Origin: Clostridiales bacterium
GTDB lineage: Bacteria; Bacillota; Clostridia; Lachnospirales; CAG-274
Reading direction: 5' to 3'
NCBI GenBank assembly: GCA_021202835.1
Contig: JAJQCI010000352.1
Location: 1 to 5,666, forward strand
Length of the DNA stretch: 5,666 bases
This document shows, in pieces, positions 1 through 5,666 of this stretch (its first letter is position 1; each line of letters starts with the position of its first letter). The translations under genes and the position numbers were made by a program. The notes under the pieces were generated by a model that ran no database searches, was not told the DNA's origin, and was given only the letters and a program-made list of their open reading frames with translations.

Positions 1-59
1 CTGTAAACCTTACCGTTAATAATTACCTCAACCTGTTTTCTGTTGTTATCATTATCCAC
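1..59 (-). CDS. 5' end of a gene running off the left edge, possibly ZapA-like cell division protein
   Basis: Only 19 codons are visible, reading VDNDNNRKQVEVIINGKVY with GTG as start. The start is well supported: a CCCCCT complement (AGGGGG ribosome binding site, 68-73) lies 8 bases upstream, and an in-frame TAA at 75-77 rules out any start further upstream. A short hydrophilic N terminus followed by a strand of the form VEV-x-I-x-GK-x-Y is what I remember from the start of clostridial and Bacillus ZapA, a small protein that bundles FtsZ filaments at the division ring. Nineteen residues are too few to be certain, and another small protein with an N-terminal beta strand is possible. It has its own promoter and lies beyond the purine operon terminator, so it is probably a separate transcription unit. 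Confidence 0.6.
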   Translation of the reverse strand, partial: MDNDNNRKQVEVIINGKVY

Positions 60-130
60 GACAACTACCCCCTGTTAATAGGTTAAACTTTCGGAAAGCC
101 TAAAGCTGACCGATTCACTGATATTATTTA

Positions 131-139
131 ATTATACCA
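131..139 (-). promoter_or_regulatory. Extended -10 promoter for the gene at the left edge
   Basis: On the minus strand a perfect TATAAT (136-131) is preceded by TG at 139-138 with one base between, giving a consensus extended -10. The -35 region at the usual spacing is weak (CTTTAA or TTTAAA around 153-159), which is normal for extended -10 promoters. The DNA upstream, about 140-200, is almost pure A and T and could act as an UP element. Transcription would start near 124 and give a leader of about 65 bases before the GTG at 59. The leader holds a small interrupted inverted repeat (CTTTC 88-92 and GAAAG 94-98, flanked by AGG 80-82 and CCT 99-101) of no known meaning. Confidence 0.6.
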
Positions 140-220
140 TAAATATAAAATATTTAAAGAAAAATTTTAACTATTATTAAATATTTTATAAAAAAGTTTA
201 TTGCTTTTGAAGCGGACGAA

Positions 221-252
221 AAAACCGCCGACAGTTTTCGTTCGGCGGTTTT
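221..252 (-). terminator. Intrinsic terminator closing the purine operon
   Basis: Eleven perfectly paired bases (221-231 with 242-252, AAAACCGCCGA against TCGGCGGTTTT) enclose a 10-base loop. Read on the minus strand the GC-rich stem runs straight into six U residues (224-219), the standard layout of a rho-independent terminator. It begins only six bases after the stop codon of the thioesterase gene and so marks the end of the purC-to-thioesterase transcript. The arms are symmetrical with A and T at their ends, so weaker termination from the plus strand is possible, but no plus-strand gene is seen. Confidence 0.93.
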
Positions 253-258
253 AAACTT

Positions 259-648
259 TTATTTATTAAGCTTCTTATCGGCTTTAGCCTGAAATTTTTC
301 GTTTGCAACAATAAAGCGCTGGTGTTCGCCTTCCCCGATAAGACCGGCTTCGTCATAAACCTTAAGGCTGAAAACAAGCTTTCTGCCTTCGACAGCTGTC
401 AGCTCACTTTCGCAGATTATTTTCATGCCTACGGGGCTGGCAGACAGGTGGTTTATGTTAAGATAAGTGCCTACTGTGCCGTTTCCTTCGCCTACTTCCG
501 AAGCTACGCTTTTATAGGCGGCCTCTTCCATAAGGGCGATCATAGCAGGTGTGGCAAAAACATCAAGACTGCCGCTTTTCATGGCCTTAGCCGTGTTTTC
601 GGGAGTAACTGTTGTTTCGCTTTTTCCCTTTATTCCGGGAGTTAACAT
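259..648 (-). CDS. FlK-type hotdog-fold thioesterase
   Basis: A 129-residue protein that I align from memory with FlK, the fluoroacetyl-CoA thioesterase of Streptomyces cattleya, which is of similar size. The FlK catalytic residues Thr42, Glu50 and His76 match Thr33, Glu41 and His67 with identical spacing, and Gly69 matches Gly60. The motifs FATPAMIALME (31-41), SVEGR-like AVEGR (85-89) and IGEGEHQR (104-111) also follow FlK. The FlK lid residue Phe36 falls on Ser27 here, so fluoroacetyl-CoA is unlikely to be the substrate; a small acyl-CoA is a more reasonable guess. It should be a soluble cytoplasmic dimer. The ATG is preceded by AAGGGGGG (655-662) at 6 bases, and this site touches the purA stop codon, so the gene is almost certainly the last one of the pur operon. 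Its true substrate is unknown. Confidence 0.88.
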   Translation of the reverse strand: MLTPGIKGKSETTVTPENTAKAMKSGSLDVFATPAMIALMEEAAYKSVASEVGEGNGTVGTYLNINHLSASPVGMKIICESELTAVEGRKLVFSLKVYDEAGLIGEGEHQRFIVANEKFQAKADKKLNK

Positions 649-660
649 ATATTTCCCCCC

Positions 661-1935
661 TTATCTGTAAATAATGTCTTCTCTTGCAGGGCCGTTTGAT
701 ACCATTGAGATTTTAACGCCGAGCTCTTTTTCTATAAATTCAACATAGGCTTTAGCTTCAGCCGGAAGCTTATCAAATTCTCTTATGCCTTTTATATTGC
801 AGTTCCAGCCCTTAAGCTTTTCTATAACGGGGGTTGATTTATAAAGCTTGTCAGTTGTAAGAAAGTCCTTATAAATTTTGCCCTCATATTCATAGCCTGT
901 GCAAACGGGAATTTCTTCAAGATATGAAAGAACATCCAGACAGGTTAAGCAGACCTCCGTTGCTCCCTGAAGCTCAACGCCGTAGCGTGTGGCAACAGTG
1001 TCAAACCAGCCAACTCTTCTTGCTCTGCCTGTTGTGGCGCCGTATTCGCCCTTGTCGCCGCCTCTTCTTCGAAGATCCTCAGCCTCAGCCTCATCAAGTA
1101 TTTCCGAAACGAAGGGGCCTTCACCTACAGCTGAGGAATATGCCTTTGTTATGCAGAGAATGTCTGAAATTGCATAGGGCGGTATGCCTGCGCCCACTGC
1201 GGAATAGCCTGCCAAGGTGGATGAGCTTGTTACATAGGGGTAGATACCATGGTCGGTGTCCTTTAAGGTTCCAAGCTGGCCCTCAAGAAGAATGCTTTTG
1301 CCTTCTTTTATGGCTTTTCTGAGAATAAGAGACGTGTCGGCAACATTGTTTTTAATTGTTTCGGCGTAGCCCTTGAGAGTGGCATATACGTCCATATAGT
1401 CTATTTCGGGCTTGTTGTAGAGGTGTTTAAGGGTAACATTTACCTTTTCATACATCATCTGAAGCTTTTCCTTTAAAAGTTCGTCGTTGTAAAGCTCCCA
1501 AACCTGTAAGCCCATTTTTGAATATTTATCTGAAAAAAACGGGGCAATACCCGACTTTGTTGAGCCGAAGGCCTTGTTTCCCAGTCTTTCTTCTTCGTAT
1601 GTATCCAGAAGAACGTGATGGGGCAGAAGAACCTGTGCCCTTTCGGAAATAAACAGCTTAAAGTTTACACCGGCTTCCTTAACGGAGGCGATTTCCTCAG
1701 TAAGGGAGTTTACATTTAAGGCACAGCCGTTTCCTATAATATTTATAATATTTTCGTGGAAAATTCCCGAAGGAAGCTGATGAAGAGCAAAACGGCCGTA
1801 TTTGTTTATAATAGTGTGGCCGGCGTTTGCTCCGCCCTGAAATCTGACAACTATGTCAGCTGATTCTGCGCATAAATCCGTAATTTTGCCCTTTCCTTCG
1901 TCGCCCCAGTTTGCTCCCACAATAGCTTTAACCAT
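661..1935 (-). CDS. purA: Adenylosuccinate synthetase
   Basis: Joins IMP and aspartate with GTP to give adenylosuccinate, the first step of the AMP branch; cytoplasmic. The 424-residue length fits the family (about 430). Visible motifs: the P-loop-like GDEGKGK (11-17) with Asp12, FQGGANAGHT (32-41) with catalytic His40, the IMP loop GSTKSGIAP (124-132), LLEGQLGTLKD (216-226), ATTGRARRVGW (300-310) and the guanine-binding region TCLD (331-334). Several are unlike E. coli or B. subtilis PurA: GSTKSGIAP for GTTxxGIGP, EGQLGT for EGAQGT, SSAVGEGPF for TTRVGxGPF, NGPARED for xGPDR. Overall length and all core motifs are kept, so I take it as a functional divergent clade rather than a decaying gene. 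An ATG 24 bases further upstream (1959) would overlap purB by 8 bases and has no good ribosome binding site; the ATG at 1935 does, and matches where the family starts. Confidence 0.95.
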   Translation of the reverse strand: MVKAIVGANWGDEGKGKITDLCAESADIVVRFQGGANAGHTIINKYGRFALHQLPSGIFHENIINIIGNGCALNVNSLTEEIASVKEAGVNFKLFISERAQVLLPHHVLLDTYEEERLGNKAFGSTKSGIAPFFSDKYSKMGLQVWELYNDELLKEKLQMMYEKVNVTLKHLYNKPEIDYMDVYATLKGYAETIKNNVADTSLILRKAIKEGKSILLEGQLGTLKDTDHGIYPYVTSSSTLAGYSAVGAGIPPYAISDILCITKAYSSAVGEGPFVSEILDEAEAEDLRRRGGDKGEYGATTGRARRVGWFDTVATRYGVELQGATEVCLTCLDVLSYLEEIPVCTGYEYEGKIYKDFLTTDKLYKSTPVIEKLKGWNCNIKGIREFDKLPAEAKAYVEFIEKELGVKISMVSNGPAREDIIYR

Positions 1936-1940
1936 ATTTA

Positions 1941-1946
1941 CACCTC
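1941..1946 (-). promoter_or_regulatory. Ribosome binding site that sets the purA start
   Basis: GAGGTG on the minus strand ends 5 bases before the ATG at 1935. It lies inside the extra coding stretch that the upstream ATG (1959) would create, which adds MYKKRGVN before the conserved VKAIVGANWGDEG start. The site therefore favours the 424-residue form. It sits in the 16-base gap after the purB stop codon. Confidence 0.8.
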
Positions 1947-1951
1947 GCTTT

Positions 1952-3385
1952 TTATACACTTAATTCCACATTGCCCAAAAGATCAGCCTTGTTTTCTTCA
2001 AGAACAGGCTTAACGTGGTTTTCTATAAATTCAACAACCTGACCCGGCGCTCTGCCTATGAAATTTTTGGGGTCAAGAGTTTTTCTTATGTCCTCTTCGG
2101 AACATTTGAACAGAGGGTCTTTAACGATTCTGTCTATAAGGTCGTTGTCGCCGCCCTCCTGTTTGACAACCGCAGCGGCTTCCATAGAAAGCGCTCTTAT
2201 TCTTTCGTGGAGCTCCTGTCTGTTGCCCCCTCTGTATTTTACTTCGTCCATCATAATATTTTCTGTAGCCATAAAGGGCAGCTCGCTCATGATTCTCTTT
2301 TCAATAACCTTGGGATAAACAACAAGCCCACCGGCAACATTCAAATATATTCCCAAAACAGCGTCACAGGCAAGGAACATCTCGGGAATGGCGATTCTCT
2401 TATTTGAAGAGTCGTCGAGAGTTCTTTCGAGCCACTGGGCCGAAGCCGTAAGGGCCGGGTTTAAAGCGGCGCTCATAATATAGCGTGAAAGGCCTGTTAT
2501 TCTTTCACATCTCATGGGGTTTCTCTTATAAGCCATAGCCGAGGAACCTATCTGGCCCTTTTCGAAGGGCTCTTCAACCTCTTTTAAGTGGGCAAGAAGC
2601 CTTACGTCGTTTGCAAATTTCGTAGCCGACTGGGCGATTCCCGAAAGAACGTTAGCCGCCTGAGAGTCAAGCTTTCTGGAATATGTCTGGCCCGAAACCG
2701 GGAAAACAGCCTTGAAGCCAAGCTTTTCCGCTATTGCGTTGTCAAGAGCCTTAACCTTTTCCTCGTCGTTTCCGAAAAGCTCCATAAAGCTGGCCTGAGT
2801 GCCTGTTGTGCCCTTGCAGCCCAAAAGCTTAACATTATCTAAGAAGAAATCTATCTGTTCCAAATCCATAAGGAGATCCTGTGCCCAAAGGCAGGCTCTC
2901 TTGCCCACTGTTGTAAGCTGGGCAGGCTGGAAGTGGGTAAAGCCAAGAGTGGGGAGATCCTTATATTTAAGGGCAAAATCACCCAGCTTTGCAATAACGG
3001 AAACAACCATCTTGCGGATAAGCTTCATAGCCTCCGTCATAACGATAACGTCTGTGTTATCGCCCACATAACAGCTTGTGGCGCCCAGGTGAATAATAGC
3101 CTCGGCTTTGGGACACTGCTTTCCGTAAGCGTAAACATGGCTCATTACGTCGTGGCGGCAGACCTTTTCTCTTGCTTCCGCAACGTCATAGTTTATATCC
3201 TCTGCGTGGGCCTTAAGCTCTTCAATCTGTTCGTCGGTAATGTTAAGCCCCAGCTCCTTTTCCGTTTCGGCAAGAATTATCCATAATTTTCTCCATGTTT
3301 TGAATTTCATATCGGGGGAGAAAATTTCTTTCATTTCCCTGCTTGAATATCTTGAATTAAGGGGACTTTCATATATATTTTTCAT
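1952..3385 (-). CDS. purB: Adenylosuccinate lyase
   Basis: Splits fumarate from SAICAR to give AICAR and from adenylosuccinate to give AMP, so it serves both the main pathway and the AMP branch; soluble homotetramer of the aspartase/fumarase superfamily. At 477 residues it is the long form, nearer to human ADSL (about 484) than to B. subtilis PurB (about 431). Motifs: RHDVMSH (77-83) with a conserved His78, HLGATSCYVGDN (99-110), THFQPAQLTTVGKR (150-163) with His151 as the likely general acid, and the mobile signature loop GSSAMAYKRNPM (280-291) holding the likely base serine. The loop has Ala where human ADSL has Pro. The ATG overlaps the purF stop codon as ATGA, and a GGAGGG site (3395-3400) lies 9 bases upstream inside the end of purF, which suggests translational coupling. 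Its neighbours supply both of its substrates: PurC makes SAICAR, PurA makes adenylosuccinate. Confidence 0.96.
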   Translation of the reverse strand: MKNIYESPLNSRYSSREMKEIFSPDMKFKTWRKLWIILAETEKELGLNITDEQIEELKAHAEDINYDVAEAREKVCRHDVMSHVYAYGKQCPKAEAIIHLGATSCYVGDNTDVIVMTEAMKLIRKMVVSVIAKLGDFALKYKDLPTLGFTHFQPAQLTTVGKRACLWAQDLLMDLEQIDFFLDNVKLLGCKGTTGTQASFMELFGNDEEKVKALDNAIAEKLGFKAVFPVSGQTYSRKLDSQAANVLSGIAQSATKFANDVRLLAHLKEVEEPFEKGQIGSSAMAYKRNPMRCERITGLSRYIMSAALNPALTASAQWLERTLDDSSNKRIAIPEMFLACDAVLGIYLNVAGGLVVYPKVIEKRIMSELPFMATENIMMDEVKYRGGNRQELHERIRALSMEAAAVVKQEGGDNDLIDRIVKDPLFKCSEEDIRKTLDPKNFIGRAPGQVVEFIENHVKPVLEENKADLLGNVELSV

Positions 3386-4785
3386 TTTTTAACACCCTCC
3401 AGTTTAGCCAACAGGTGAGATACATCAACAGGATAATCCCCTGTGAAGCAGGCGCAGCAGAAGCCCCTTGATGAAGTTGGGGCAATCTTCAAAAGATTTT
3501 CAAGACTTAAATAGTCAAGTGAATCGGCGCCTATATATTTAGCGGTTTCGTTTACGTCATAGTGGTTTGCAATAAGCTCATCTCTTGTGGGAACGTCTGT
3601 TCCGAAGAAACAGGGCCACTTAAAGGGGGGAGAGGAAATTCTGACATGAACCTCCTTCGCTCCGGCTTCTCTTAAAAGGCTTACAATGTGGGCAGAGGTT
3701 GTTCCTCTTACTATAGAGTCGTCAATCATTATAACCCTCTTGCCTGCTACTTCGCTTTTCAAGGCGTTAAGCTTCATTTTAACGGCGTTTTGGCGAAGCT
3801 GCTGTTCCGGAGAGATGAACGTTCTTGCAATGTATTTATTCTTTATAAAGCCCATTTTAAGGGGAATACCCGACCGGTCGGAATAGCCTTGAGCCGCCGA
3901 AAGCCCAGAATCGGGAACCCCAATAACAATGTCGGCCTCAACCGGACTCTGAACGGCCAAAAAACGGCCTGCGTTTTTTCTGGCTTCGTGAACAGCCTGA
4001 CCGTCAACAATAGAGTCGGGACGGGCAAAATAAATATGTTCGAATATACAAAGGCTTGTTTTTCCCGGCTCGATAACCTGTTCGCTTTCTATTTCGCCTT
4101 TAAACACTGTAACAACCTCACCGGGCTCTATGTCTCTTACAAATTCGGCGCCTATGGCATCAAAAGCAGTTGTTTCCGAAGCAAAGACAATGGCTCCGTT
4201 TTCCATTCTGCCCATAGACAGAGGGCGGAAGCCCCAGGGGTCCCTTGCGGCGATCAGCTTTTGTGGACTCATAACCAGAATCGAAAAGGCGCCCTTGAGC
4301 CTGTGCATAGTCTTTTTAACAGCCTCTTCGATAGAACGGCTGTGAATTCTCTCTCTTGCTATTTGATAGGCGATTATTTCGCTGTCTGCCGTTGTTTGGA
4401 AAATAGCTCCGTTGTATTCAAGCCCTGTTCTGAGCTCTTCGGTGTTTGTAATGTTTCCGTTGTGGGCTATGGCTATTGTTCCCTTAATATATCTTAAAAC
4501 AAGGGGCTGAACGTTTTCCCTCGAAGAGCCTCCCGCCGTTGAATATCTGACGTGGCCGACGGCCATGGTTCCGGGGTATTTATCCAAAATTTCTCTGTTA
4601 AAAACCTCGTTTACAAGCCCTGTGTCTTTATAATAGCTTATTTCTCTGTCTTTGTTTACGGCAATTCCGCAGCCCTCCTGCCCTCTGTGCTGTAAAGCCA
4701 CAAGGGCGTTGCAGGTTGTGTTTGCACAGTATCCGTCAGGATCCCATATTCCGAAAACACCGCATTCTTCCTTTAAAATACTCAT
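3382..4785 (-). CDS. purF: Amidophosphoribosyltransferase (glutamine PRPP amidotransferase)
   Basis: Catalyses the committed step of purine synthesis, PRPP plus glutamine to phosphoribosylamine. The 467-residue protein has an N-terminal Ntn-hydrolase glutaminase domain and a C-terminal phosphoribosyltransferase domain. A 7-residue propeptide (MSILKEE) precedes Cys8, the expected nucleophile exposed by self-cleavage. Glutamine site residues are seen in GHVRYST (77-83), HNGN (108-111) and TTADSE (131-136). The PRPP loop is VIMIDDSIVRGTTS (351-364). Cys246, Cys392, Cys443 and Cys446 match the four cluster ligands of B. subtilis PurF, so this is the [4Fe-4S], oxygen-sensitive type that is processed from a precursor. 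One further cysteine, Cys444, sits inside the CxxC. The ATG has a GGAGG site (4795-4799) at 9 bases. The family is feedback-inhibited by AMP and other purine nucleotides, and the AMP-forming genes follow directly. Confidence 0.97.
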   Translation of the reverse strand: MSILKEECGVFGIWDPDGYCANTTCNALVALQHRGQEGCGIAVNKDREISYYKDTGLVNEVFNREILDKYPGTMAVGHVRYSTAGGSSRENVQPLVLRYIKGTIAIAHNGNITNTEELRTGLEYNGAIFQTTADSEIIAYQIARERIHSRSIEEAVKKTMHRLKGAFSILVMSPQKLIAARDPWGFRPLSMGRMENGAIVFASETTAFDAIGAEFVRDIEPGEVVTVFKGEIESEQVIEPGKTSLCIFEHIYFARPDSIVDGQAVHEARKNAGRFLAVQSPVEADIVIGVPDSGLSAAQGYSDRSGIPLKMGFIKNKYIARTFISPEQQLRQNAVKMKLNALKSEVAGKRVIMIDDSIVRGTTSAHIVSLLREAGAKEVHVRISSPPFKWPCFFGTDVPTRDELIANHYDVNETAKYIGADSLDYLSLENLLKIAPTSSRGFCCACFTGDYPVDVSHLLAKLEGVKK

Positions 4786-4814
4786 TAAAGCCTTCCTCCG
4801 ATTTTATGCACTTT

Positions 4815-4823
4815 ATTATAACA
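4815..4823 (-). promoter_or_regulatory. Possible internal promoter ahead of purF
   Basis: In the 66-base purC-purF gap the minus strand carries TGT directly followed by TATAAT (4823-4815), a perfect extended -10. A TTGATC lies upstream at 4841-4846 but with a 20-base spacer, too long for a standard -35, so the promoter would depend on the extended -10. Transcription would start near 4808, about 22 bases before the purF ATG and just upstream of its ribosome binding site. If active, it would let purF, purB, purA and the thioesterase gene be expressed without purC. I see no terminator in the gap, so read-through from purC is also expected. Confidence 0.4.
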
Positions 4824-4851
4824 GCCGAAATTACAGAAGAGATCAAAAAAG

Positions 4852-5571
4852 TTATTCATTATAAAAGTCGTTGAGTCTGCCCCAAACTTCAAAATAAACG
4901 TCCGAGAATTCGCCTAAGTCAAAACGGAAGCGGTCTTTGTCAAGCTTCTTGTTTGTTTCTGCGTCCCAAAGACGGCAGGTGTCGGGGGAGATTTCATCGG
5001 CAAGAACGATTTCGCCGTCGGCTGTCTTGCCTACTTCTATTTTAAAGTCTATTATTTTGATTCCTATGTTTAAGAAAATCTTCTTAAGGCTTTCGTTAAC
5101 CTTAAAAGCAAGCTTCTTAATCTGAGCAATCTCTTCCTCCGTTGCAAGACCGATGGCAAGAAGCTGTGACGTATTTATCATAGGGTCGCCTAAATCGTCG
5201 TCTTTATAAGAAAATTCAAGAGTGGGATTCTTAAGGGAAGTTCCTTCGGGAACGCCGAATCTCTTTGAGAATGACCCTGCGGCAACATTTCTCACAATAA
5301 CCTCAAGAGGTATAATTTTGCACTTTTTAACAAGAGTCTCTCTCTTGTTAAGCTCCTCAACGAGATGGGTTTTGATTCCGTCCTTTTCAAGAAGGCGGAA
5401 AATAAAATTAGCCATCTGGTTGTTTATTTCGCCCTTGCCCTCGAAGGAGCCCTTCTTAAGGCCGTTAAAAGCCGTTGCATCATCCTTATATTCAAAAATG
5501 CAAAGGGTGGGGTCGTCGGTTGTATATACTTTTTTAGCCTTGCCTGTATAAAGCAGTTCTTTCTTTTCCAT
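4852..5571 (-). CDS. purC: Phosphoribosylaminoimidazole-succinocarboxamide synthase (SAICAR synthetase)
   Basis: Joins CAIR and aspartate with ATP to give SAICAR, the substrate of PurB two genes downstream; cytoplasmic. The 239 residues match the usual bacterial single-domain length (about 235-240). Visible motifs: the ATP-binding start YTGKAKKVY (8-16), DDATAFNG (30-37), the substrate region PLEVIVRNVAAGS (88-100), IIDFKIEVG (173-181) and the family signature LADEISPDTCRLWD (190-203). The ATG at 5571 is the natural family start. An AAAGG ribosome binding site lies at 5584-5588, 12 bases away, a slightly long spacing; if the following CGUG also pairs, the effective spacing is shorter. It is the first gene of the unit, with a probable promoter and a palindromic leader in front, and no other gene between it and the right edge. 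No frameshift or missing motif is seen. Confidence 0.97.
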   Translation of the reverse strand: MEKKELLYTGKAKKVYTTDDPTLCIFEYKDDATAFNGLKKGSFEGKGEINNQMANFIFRLLEKDGIKTHLVEELNKRETLVKKCKIIPLEVIVRNVAAGSFSKRFGVPEGTSLKNPTLEFSYKDDDLGDPMINTSQLLAIGLATEEEIAQIKKLAFKVNESLKKIFLNIGIKIIDFKIEVGKTADGEIVLADEISPDTCRLWDAETNKKLDKDRFRFDLGEFSDVYFEVWGRLNDFYNE

Positions 5572-5592
5572 TATTATAACACGCCTTTCGTA

Positions 5593-5618
5593 AATAAGTT
5601 GCCGTTTAACGGCTTATT
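5593..5618 (-). repeat. Palindrome and stem-loop in the purC leader
   Basis: A near-perfect 13-base palindrome, GCCGTT-T-AACGGC (5601-5613), lies 30 bases upstream of the purC start. Wider arms AATAAG (5593-5598) and CTTATT (5613-5618) pair around it, so the leader RNA could fold into a stem of AATAAGCCG with its complement, with a three-base bulge and a five-base loop. The structure ends five bases before the ribosome binding site. It may be a repressor operator in DNA or a regulatory hairpin in RNA. It does not resemble the B. subtilis PurR box or a purine riboswitch aptamer. The repeat is plain; its function is inferred. Confidence 0.5.
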
Positions 5619-5657
5619 ATGGGTTGTTTACATTTTATTTATTAAACATACACTCAA

Positions 5658-5663
5658 ATTATA
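5658..5663 (-). promoter_or_regulatory. Probable -10 element of the purC operon promoter
   Basis: A consensus TATAAT on the minus strand at 5663-5658. The matching -35 would lie near 5681-5686, outside the window, so the promoter cannot be confirmed. A start near 5651 would give an 80-base leader containing the palindrome at 5601-5613 and an inverted repeat TGTTTA (5625-5630) and TAAACA (5643-5648) separated by 12 bases, which could be a regulator binding site. Confidence 0.45.
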
Positions 5664-5666
5664 TAC

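Noticed and set aside
217..241. Alternative pairing of ACGAAAA (216-222) with TTTTCGT (235-241), which could compete with the terminator stem
   Set aside because: It is short, AT-rich and far weaker than the 11-base GC-rich stem, and lies at the end of the operon where attenuation would control nothing downstream.
1936..1959. Upstream ATG for purA at 1959, which would add eight residues
   Set aside because: The added residues lie before the conserved family start, the frame would overlap purB, and the good ribosome binding site (1941-1946) serves the ATG at 1935.
3688..4497. A 269-codon open frame on the plus strand opposite purF, and similar shorter plus-strand frames opposite the other genes
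   Set aside because: They lie wholly inside strongly supported minus-strand genes, have no convincing ribosome binding sites, and their translations show low-complexity or Cys-, Ser- and Leu-rich composition without a recognisable domain.
5573..5578. A second TATAAT on the minus strand just before the purC ATG
   Set aside because: Transcription from it would start inside purC, after the ribosome binding site and start codon, and no -35 sits at the right distance.
5572..5666. Purine riboswitch or T-box in the purC leader
   Set aside because: The leader is too short and AT-rich, with none of the conserved core of a purine aptamer and no terminator hairpin followed by a U run.

Overview
The window looks like a stretch of chromosome from a low-to-moderate-GC Bacillota, most likely an anaerobic member of Clostridia (Lachnospiraceae-like). 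The grounds are AT-rich intergenic DNA, strong GGAGG-type ribosome binding sites, a PurF that keeps all four cysteines of the B. subtilis-type iron-sulfur cluster, and PurA and PurB sequences that resemble clostridial forms as I remember them. The organism assignment is inference, since no search was run.

Every gene is on the minus strand, so the transcript reads from the right edge to the left. From right to left: a short leader with a probable promoter element and a palindrome (5572-5666); purC (4852-5571); a 66-base gap with a possible internal promoter; purF (3382-4785); purB (1952-3385), overlapping purF by four bases (ATGA); purA (661-1935), started here at the internal ATG that has a ribosome binding site; and a small hotdog-fold thioesterase of the FlK type (259-648), whose ribosome binding site abuts the purA stop codon. 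A strong intrinsic terminator (221-252) closes the unit. After an AT-rich stretch with an extended -10 promoter, the first 19 codons of another gene, possibly zapA, run off the left edge (1-59).

The four pur genes cover purine synthesis in part. PurF commits PRPP to the pathway. PurC and PurB carry out the consecutive steps that make SAICAR and then AICAR. PurA and PurB again convert IMP to AMP. Both PurB reactions release fumarate, and PurC and PurA both consume aspartate, so the purC-purB-purA set handles all aspartate-to-fumarate amino transfers in the pathway, with the committing enzyme added. The remaining pur genes are not in this window.

Most of the window is ordinary housekeeping DNA. 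The points worth a second look are the FlK-like thioesterase fixed at the end of a purine operon, the palindromic purC leader, the divergent active-site loops of PurA, and a possible second promoter in front of purF. I see no mobile element, CRISPR array, tRNA or rRNA.
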